Shown here: piece by piece, positions 61,901 to 64,000 of the stretch | Position numbering within the stretch: position 1 is the stretch's first letter | Layout: the number at the start of each line of letters is the position of its first letter | Assembly: GCA_016722565.1 (NCBI GenBank) | Contig: JADKIU010000003.1 | Coordinates: 248,001-312,000, forward strand | From: Bacteroidota bacterium | GTDB lineage: Bacteria > Bacteroidota > Bacteroidia > 2-12-FULL-35-15 | Length of the DNA stretch: 64,000 bases | Reading direction: 5' to 3' | Made by a program: the position numbers and the translations under genes | Notes under the pieces: generated by a model | Told to the model about the DNA's origin: nothing | Databases searched by the model: none | The model's input: the letters and a program-made list of their open reading frames with translations, nothing else

Positions 61901-62009
61901 TGGAAATAACAATAGTGGCGGAAGATTATCTGATGACACCTATTATTATATTTTAAAATTGAGTGCCGAAAGAACAATAAATGGCTATGTAGTAATCAAA
62001 ACAAAATGA
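49905..62009 (+). CDS. Giant T9SS type B adhesin-like protein with 43 tandem ~83-residue repeats
   Basis: A 4034-residue secreted protein. Signal peptide to SYGQ (residue 22); about 25-130 resemble DUF2341; about 135-370 are a LamG-like jelly-roll (VTLEGWVRMTT, GTWRHIAMVRDV, FYVNGVLSG). Residues 375-3947 hold 43 repeats of ~83 residues, each with conserved AGPDQTVC, TLAGNTP, WTVIAG, SGVTGLS, FRWTISNGVC and DDITI elements and two cysteines. The C-terminus is a gliding-type CHU_C sorting domain (VPNGFSPNGDNINDFF). Such repeats act as long surface adhesins. Its stop overlaps the PorP/SprF start (ATGA), so the partner that helps export it is cotranslated. Confidence 0.95.
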   Translation: MLIKRLGLFIGFFLFIGLSYGQLPGYSFYKILTINAAQVGAGGPFIDFPVLVSRTDLDLRVVASGGDVRNANGYDIKFTAADGITPLDHQLELYVPTTGELVAWVRVPSVAGGTVIRMYYGNTAIVADQSVTTTWNAQYNAVWHLHNDVPSALDATANTHTMTNVGSANLTGATRKIADGQTFVAGNSLTRPPDPTLVIPGNVTLEGWVRMTTIQAGIKENVIFACGGGTETAVDNYSYYFSIDATTLRLRTYWEYGAGTDKDIISTVSSGVATGTWRHIAMVRDVTANSVRFYVNGVLSGAAVAYLGTEDPTGGGSNTFRIAQDPNTTAQDFIGSLDELRISNDAKPAGWLLTNYNTMNTPATFFAVGAEICVNPTTSAAGPDQSICALTTATLAGNAPTVGAGVWSVIAGGATVTTPTSPTSGVTGLALGANTFRWTISNSSGTCVASTDDITITVYANPTASAAGPNQSLCNTPTATLAGNTPIVGTGAWSVIAGSATVTTPTSPTSGVTGLTTGVNTFRWTISNGTCVASTDDITITNYANPTTSAAGPDQAVCGPTATLAGNSPSFGTGVWTVLAGSGIVTTPSSPTSGVTGLSPGVNTFRWTITNGVCAPSIDDITITSDPVPTTAAAGPDQSVCATAVATLAGNAPTTGTGVWTVVTGSATVTTPSSPTSGVTGLSYGTNTFRWTISNGVCAPSVDDIIITRYDVPTIADAGFDQTVCATSATLAGNTPIVGTGVWTVISGGATITTPTSPTSGVTGLSVGVNTFRWTISNGICTPSTDDIIINRLDFPTTAAAGPDQVVCSPNATLAGNTPTVGTGVWTVIAGGATITTPTSPTSGVTGLSIGVNTFRWTITNSTCPSSVDDVTINRDAAPTTANAGTDQTVCATTATLAGNLPAIGTRVWTVIAGTGSVTFPSAPGSPVTGLSVGVNIFRWTISNGVCPPSTDDVTITRLPFPTTSAAGPNQTLCTTTATLAGNSPTVGTGAWTVIAGSATVTTPTSPTSGVTGLSLGVNTFRWTISNSICTPSVDDITIFRDTPPTVAAAGPNQTICASTATLAGNTPTVGTGTWTVIAGSGTVTTPSSPTSGVTGLSIGVNTFRWTISNGTCAPSFDDITINVDQNPTVSNAGADNTFCSASSSLNGNTPILGTGIWTVFSGGGFVTTPSSPTSGVTGLTVGTNTFVWTISNGTCPSSIDSVSLIIDPLPTVANAGFDSTICSTASVLNGNIPIIGSGMWTITAGTGTLTSTTSATPGVSGLSIGANTFVWTISNGTCPPSADNVTITVDPVATISAAGPDQTICSTTATLAANTPLVGTGIWSVIAGSATVTTPSSPTSGVTGLSVGVNTFRWTITSGVCTPSMDDITITRDATPTVSAAGVDQNVCATTATLAANTPLVGTGVWTVITGAATVTTPSSPTSGVTGLSVGVNTFRWTISNGICASSTDDITINRFNIPTTAAAGPDQVRCATTATLAGNTPTVGTGAWTVIAGGATVTTPTSPTSGVTGLSVGVNTFRWTISNGVCTPSTDDVTITRNANPTLSNAGPDQSVCTLTATLAGNTPVVGTGAWTVLAGGATVTTPTSPTSGVTGLSVGVNTFRWTISNGVCTPSTDNITITRFNFPTVATAGPDQTLCVTTATLAGNTPTVGTGAWTVIAGTGVVTTPISPTSGVTGLSFGVNTFRWTISNGVCTPTTDDITIFRDTPPTTSAAGVDQTVCATSATLAGNNPVVGTGAWTVITGSGVVTTPSSPSSGVTGLSVGVNTFRWTISNGTCSPSIDDVIINRLDFPTAAAGPDQTICATTAILAANTPIIGTGAWTVIAGTGVVTTPTSPTSGVTGLSLGVNTFRWTISNGVCTPSTDDITIFQDTPPTTSNAGTDQTVCVTTATLNGNAPIVGTGIWTVVAGSATVTTPTSPTSGVTGLSVGINTFRWTTTNGTCPPSIDDITINRLDFPTTAAAGPDQTLCTTTATLAANTPAIGTGAWTVIAGTGVVTTPTSPSPGVTGLSLGVNTFRWTISNGICTPSIDDVTIFRDTPPTTSNAGVDQTVCTTTATLAGNAPTVGTGFWTVVTGTGVVTTPTSPTSGVTGLSFGTNTFRWTISNGTCAPSVDDIVIDRLLFPTTAAAGPDQTLCTTTATLAGNNPIVGTGVWTVIAGTGVVTTPTSPSSGVTGLSFGANIFRWTISNGVCTPSIDDITIFRDTPPTVSNAGIDQTVCLTSATLAGNTPVVGAGTWTVVTGSATVTTPSSPSSGVTGLSVGVNTFVWTISNGTCANSFDSITINRLDFPTPAAAGPDQIVCSDTATLAANTPIVGSGFWTVIAGSGVFSTPTSPTSGVTGMILGANTFRWTTSNGLCTPSTDDITINRLVTPTVALAGPDQTICSTTATLTGNTPVIGSGAWTVIAGTGIVTTPTSATSGVTGISLGFNTFVWTITSGSCPITTDTVVFYRLDFPTVATAGPDQTLCATTATLAANTPIVGTGSWTVIAGTGVVTTPTSPTSGVTGLSFGVNTFRWTISNGVCIPSSDDITIFRDTPPTVAAAGVDQTICATSTTLAGNTPVVGTGLWTIVAGSATITTPTSPTSTLTGLGVGTNIFVWTISNGTCANSFDSVTIFRYDFPTVATAGPDQTLCATTATLAANTPVVGTGAWTVIAGTGVVTTPSSPTSGVTGLSFGVNTFRWTISNGVCTPSTDDITIFRDTPPTVAAAGVDQTICATSTTLAGNTPVVGTGLWTIVAGSATITTPTSPTSTLIGLGVGTNIFVWTISNGTCANSFDSVTIFRFDFPTVATAGPDQTLCATTATLAANTPVVGTGAWTVIAGTGVVTTPTSPTSGVTGLSFGVNTFRWTISNGVCTPSTDDITIFRDTPPTVSNAGVNQTICATSTALAGNTPVVGTGLWTIVAGSATITTPTSPTSTLTGLGVGTNIFVWTISNGTCANSFDSVTIFRYDFPTVATAGPDQTLCATTATLAANTPVVGTGVWSVIAGTGVVTTPSSPTSGVTGLSFGVNVFRWTISNGVCTPSTDDITIFRDTPPTVSNAGVNQTICATSTTLAGNTPVVGTGLWTIVAGSATITTPTSPTSGLTGLGVGTNIFVWTISNGTCAASVDSVTIFRFNFPTLSAAGPNQTVCSTTATLAGNTPIVGTGVWTVLAGTGVVTTPTSPTSGVTGLSVGINTFRWTISNGVCSPSTDDITITRDAPPTVSAAGIDQTICATSATLAGNTPAIGTGLWTVITGTGVVTTPSSPTSTVSGISVGVNTFVWTISNGVCPSSTDTVTIYRFDFPTIANAGFDSTICSSASTLNANAPIVGTGIWSVISGTGTVTSPTSNSSTVTGMSIGVNKFVWTISNGVCLSSKDTVTINVDAYPTIANAGSDFIICASSATLNGNTPIVGTGLWTIVSGSGTITNPTSPTSSITGVSVGVNVFVWTISNGTCVPTTDTVVATINTFATPANAGSDSTICSSFSSLNGNIPIVGIGTWSVIAGTGILSDSSNVTSGISGLSIGTNTFVWSITSGACPVSHDTVNYFVDPLPTVANAGFDSTICSANSTLNGNTPAIGSGTWTVTAGGASLFAATSPSCGVSGLSVGVNTFVWTIANGTCPSSFDTVSIFVDPFPTAANAGFDSTICSSTSSLNGNVPTIGTGNWSVVSGAGTITTPSSPTTAISGLSIGTNTFVWTISNGTCSASTDTVNYYIDPFPSAANAGFDSTICAATSTLNGNTPAIGTGLWTAIVGTGTLTSPSSPICGITGMSSGINTFVWTISSGTCPSTTDTVTIFVDAFPTVANAGIDSAICAFSSTLNGNVPIVGTGFWTLISGSGTIVSPASPVTSVTGLSIGSNIFRWTISGATCPPTMDDVEIWVDDIPTIANAGLDVSTSLNFVTLNANTPITGIGTWSILSGSGLFTNINDPGTYTANLTGGQNIFLWTISNGACPSSTDEVMITVSEIQVPNGFSPNGDNINDFFEIPGLGDFTNVELNVFNRWGNLVYSNPDYKNDWDGNNNSGGRLSDDTYYYILKLSAERTINGYVVIKTK
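51027..61745 (+). repeat. 43-unit tandem array (~249 bp per unit) in the giant adhesin
   Basis: 10,719 bp gives 43.05 units of 249 bp, which matches the 43 repeats counted in the protein. Two sequence subtypes occur: one with GPDQ/LAGN/FRWTI/DDITI and one with GFDST/LNGN/FVWTI/DTV. Unit 18 is 82 residues (a 3-bp loss at FPTAAAGP), and units 1, 2 and 4 are slightly longer. Unit 43 lacks the first of the two conserved cysteines. Confidence 0.95.
57261..59252 (+). repeat. Higher-order repeat: four near-identical 498-bp dimers
   Basis: The junction GATTTCCCT(A) marks dimer starts at 57261, 57759, 58257 and 58755, with the next at 59253: four consecutive intervals of exactly 498 bp (two 249-bp units each). 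Within each dimer a FPTVATAGPDQTLC unit alternates with a PPTV(AA/SN)AGV(D/N)QTIC unit. The copies are nearly identical at the DNA level. Confidence 0.95.
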
Positions 62010-62893
62010 AAAAAAGTATAACACTCCTATTTCTTTTTGTTGTTGTGAAAATTTCTTTTTCTCAGCACAACAATCAATACAGCCAATATATGTTTAACGG
62101 GCTGGCGATAAACCCTGCCTATGCAGGAGCAAACAAGGCATTAAACATCACACTGCTTCATAGAAATCAGTGGACAGGATTTGATGGTGCTCCAAAAACA
62201 ACTTCCTTGAGTATCCATACCCCATTACCAAACAACAAACTAAATGTTGGTGTGAATTTTATTTCCGATAGATATGGCGTAACGAACAAAAATATTGTAA
62301 ATGGTATTTTTGCTTACAAATTAAATTTCTCTAAAAGTTCGCTTAGTTTCGGAATTCTTGGCGGACTTGACATTACTCGAAATAATTGGGATCAAATCAA
62401 TACAACAACAGCCGGAGATGCTATTTTTGAAGGGCAATCACAAAAAACGGTTACACCATTAGCGGGAGTTGGTATTTACTACTTAGCTAAAAAATATTTT
62501 ATTGGCTTGTCTTCACCTTCATTAATTCAGTTTGGAAGCTATACCAAGAACACTTACAACCCAATGATATTGAATGGAGGATGTATTTTGAAATATTCCG
62601 AATCGATTCTTTTCAAACCTACCGTTTTGGTAAAATACATCAACAATTCACCTATTGAAGTGGATTTAAACCTGAACACATATTACAAAAATTTCGGATT
62701 AGGATTTTCTTATAGAACCAATGATGCTGTTGTATTTTTGCTAAACTATTCCATCAACGATCAATTCAACATTGGTTATGCGTTCGACTTAACACTTTCA
62801 AAATTAAAAACCTATAACAGAGGATCACATGAAGTGATGTTAAAATATGAGTTTGGGTATAAAGTGAATGCAACAAGTCCACGTTATTTTTAG
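62006..62893 (+). CDS. PorP/SprF-family type IX secretion outer-membrane protein
   Basis: A 295-residue beta-barrel protein of the PorP/SprF family. A signal peptide is followed by the family signature QYSQYMFNGLAINPAYAGA and LLHRNQWTGFDGAPKT. SprF-type proteins dedicated to a neighbouring type B cargo are needed to place that cargo on the cell surface. ATG 62006 overlaps the stop of the giant gene by 4 bp, and the next gene starts 4 bp after its stop, so all three form one operon. Confidence 0.9.
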   Translation: MKKSITLLFLFVVVKISFSQHNNQYSQYMFNGLAINPAYAGANKALNITLLHRNQWTGFDGAPKTTSLSIHTPLPNNKLNVGVNFISDRYGVTNKNIVNGIFAYKLNFSKSSLSFGILGGLDITRNNWDQINTTTAGDAIFEGQSQKTVTPLAGVGIYYLAKKYFIGLSSPSLIQFGSYTKNTYNPMILNGGCILKYSESILFKPTVLVKYINNSPIEVDLNLNTYYKNFGLGFSYRTNDAVVFLLNYSINDQFNIGYAFDLTLSKLKTYNRGSHEVMLKYEFGYKVNATSPRYF

Positions 62894-62897
62894 TTTT

Positions 62898-64000
62898 ATG
62901 AGCAAATTGTTTTTGTCTTGTTTCATTTTCTCTATCCTACTCTCCCCTCGTGTATTCGGACAGGAAGCGATGCTATCTGATTCCATTCCCTTTTTTAAAG
63001 AAGACACAACACATTACTTTGTTGCACCCATTTCAATCAATTCGGGGAACTCAGAATATGCTCCGGTAATTAATAATGGAAAATTACTCTTTGCATCCGA
63101 CAGAAATAATTTGGTAGGAGTTGTTTATACGAATGAAAATGAAAAGCCATTGATTGATCTTTTTATTTCAGAAAGAGTAGATTCCCTTTCATTTAAACAG
63201 GCAAAACCAATTTCCAGAACAATCAATACAGCATTTAATGATGGACCAGGTTGTTTTAACAAAGACCAATCAACTATCATTTTTAGCACCAATTCTTCAT
63301 ATTCTTCGCACCATTTAAATTTAAAACCTCAAAAATTACGTTAAAAAATCTTCAGCTGTATCAATCCGATTTTAAAAAAAATGCATGGAATAAACCGATA
63401 AAATTGTCTTTTTGTAAACCTGAATTTTCATACACACATCCTTATTTTTTAATAGATGGAAAAACGTTAGTGTTTTCTTCCAATATGGCTGGCGGTTATG
63501 GTGGTATGGATCTTTACTATTCAATTTATGAAAATGGGAGCTGGTCCAATCCAATAAATCTGGGCGCAAAAATAAACACAGCCTATAATGAAGTGTTCCC
63601 ATCTGTTTCTCCAATAAATATGTTGTATTTTTCTAGTAATATTCCGGATGGCATTGGCGGATTAGACCTCTATTCTTTCGATTTAACTGACTCAATTAAC
63701 GCATCCAAACACCTCTTAGAATCACCTATCAATTCTGCTTCAGATGATTTTGGAGCATTTATAGATTCCACAAAGAAACAAGGGTATTTTTCATCCAGTA
63801 GAAATGCAATTACCAAAGACGATATTTATTATTTCACCAATAAATATCCAAGCATAAAAAACTGTGTTCCTTATGTTGCCCCTTCTTACTGCTTTACATT
63901 TTATGAAGAAAGCACCGTTGGGAATTTATCGGATGACAATCAAACGAAGCTAATCTACGAATGGGATTTAGGAGATGGAACAAAAATTAAAAGTTTGGAA
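62898..64000 (+). CDS. Secreted PD40/WD40-like propeller protein, probably OmpA-type (frameshifted, 3' partial)
   Basis: The first frame gives a signal peptide (from ATG 62898) and the start of a PD40 propeller: YAPVINNGKLLFASDRNN and DGPGCFNKDQSTIIFSTN. That frame stops at 63344, but the -1 frame continues from about 63326 to the window edge with more blades (HPYFLIDGKTLVFSSN, YNEVFPSVSPINMLYFSSN) and then the start of a PKD-like domain (YEWDLGDGT). Losing one A in the AAAA run at 63323-63326 explains the break; restoring it gives at least 368 residues. Homologues downstream of PorP/SprF in Bacteroidota often end in a peptidoglycan-binding OmpA domain. Confidence 0.8.

Noticed and set aside
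1..64000. tRNA or rRNA genes, transposases, prophage or defence islands
   Set aside because: No cloverleaf-like sequence, rRNA stretch, transposase motif, phage gene or recognised defence gene seen on either strand.

Overview
The window is about 64 kb of AT-rich DNA from a member of the Bacteroidota, on the evidence of: five secreted proteins ending in type IX secretion system (T9SS) sorting domains (type A and gliding-type B), a PorP/SprF outer-membrane protein, several TAnnTTTG promoter elements of the Bacteroidota sigma factor, a partial futalosine-pathway menaquinone gene (mqnE), and many short lipoproteins with LxxC lipoboxes. I cannot place it below phylum; a free-living, gliding or adhesive aquatic lineage near Flavobacteriales or Chitinophagales is a guess. 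I see no tRNA, rRNA, CRISPR array, transposase or prophage gene.

Layout. 1-3.5 kb: mqnE (partial), an orphan OmpR-type response regulator, an ECF sigma factor translationally coupled to a small membrane protein, and a lipoprotein/DUF218 pair. 3.5-12.9 kb: the two halves of an AddAB-like recombination nuclease/helicase, separated by a small secreted-protein pair and an M13 metallopeptidase; the helicase gene carries two frameshifts. 12.9-19.2 kb: a T9SS cargo cluster (subtilase, arylsulfotransferase, choice-of-anchor/SprB-repeat protein). 19.3-26.8 kb: a membrane pyrophosphatase with an unusual Cys-rich tail, a patatin/beta-barrel protein, a BtuF-like binding protein and a cystathionine beta-synthase-type enzyme. 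26.9-33.2 kb: LolC/E-like permease, NamZ/DUF1343 muramidase, an FAD oxidoreductase with a zinc-ribbon-like N-terminus, an esterase and a small secreted protein. 33.4-41.8 kb: an ABC exporter with a palindromic operator-like site at its promoter, a tandem DUF7793-like pair, hydrolases, lipoproteins, an RRM protein and a glycosyltransferase. 41.9-49.5 kb: a type-B T9SS surface protein (frameshifted at its sorting domain), topoisomerase III, and a three-gene cyclophilin operon. 49.9-64 kb: a 4034-residue adhesin-like protein of 43 tandem ~83-residue units, its PorP/SprF partner and a PD40/PKD protein running off the window.

The most striking region is the 12-kb repeat gene with its partner operon. 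Its central units are homogenised into a strict 498-bp two-unit higher-order repeat, while units at both ends have diverged. The second most unusual item is the pyrophosphatase fused to a 183-residue tail with 27 cysteines. The third is a technical or biological puzzle: four genes segments are interrupted by single-base losses, all in A (coding-strand) runs, which most likely reflects homopolymer sequencing error but also fits -1 slippage.
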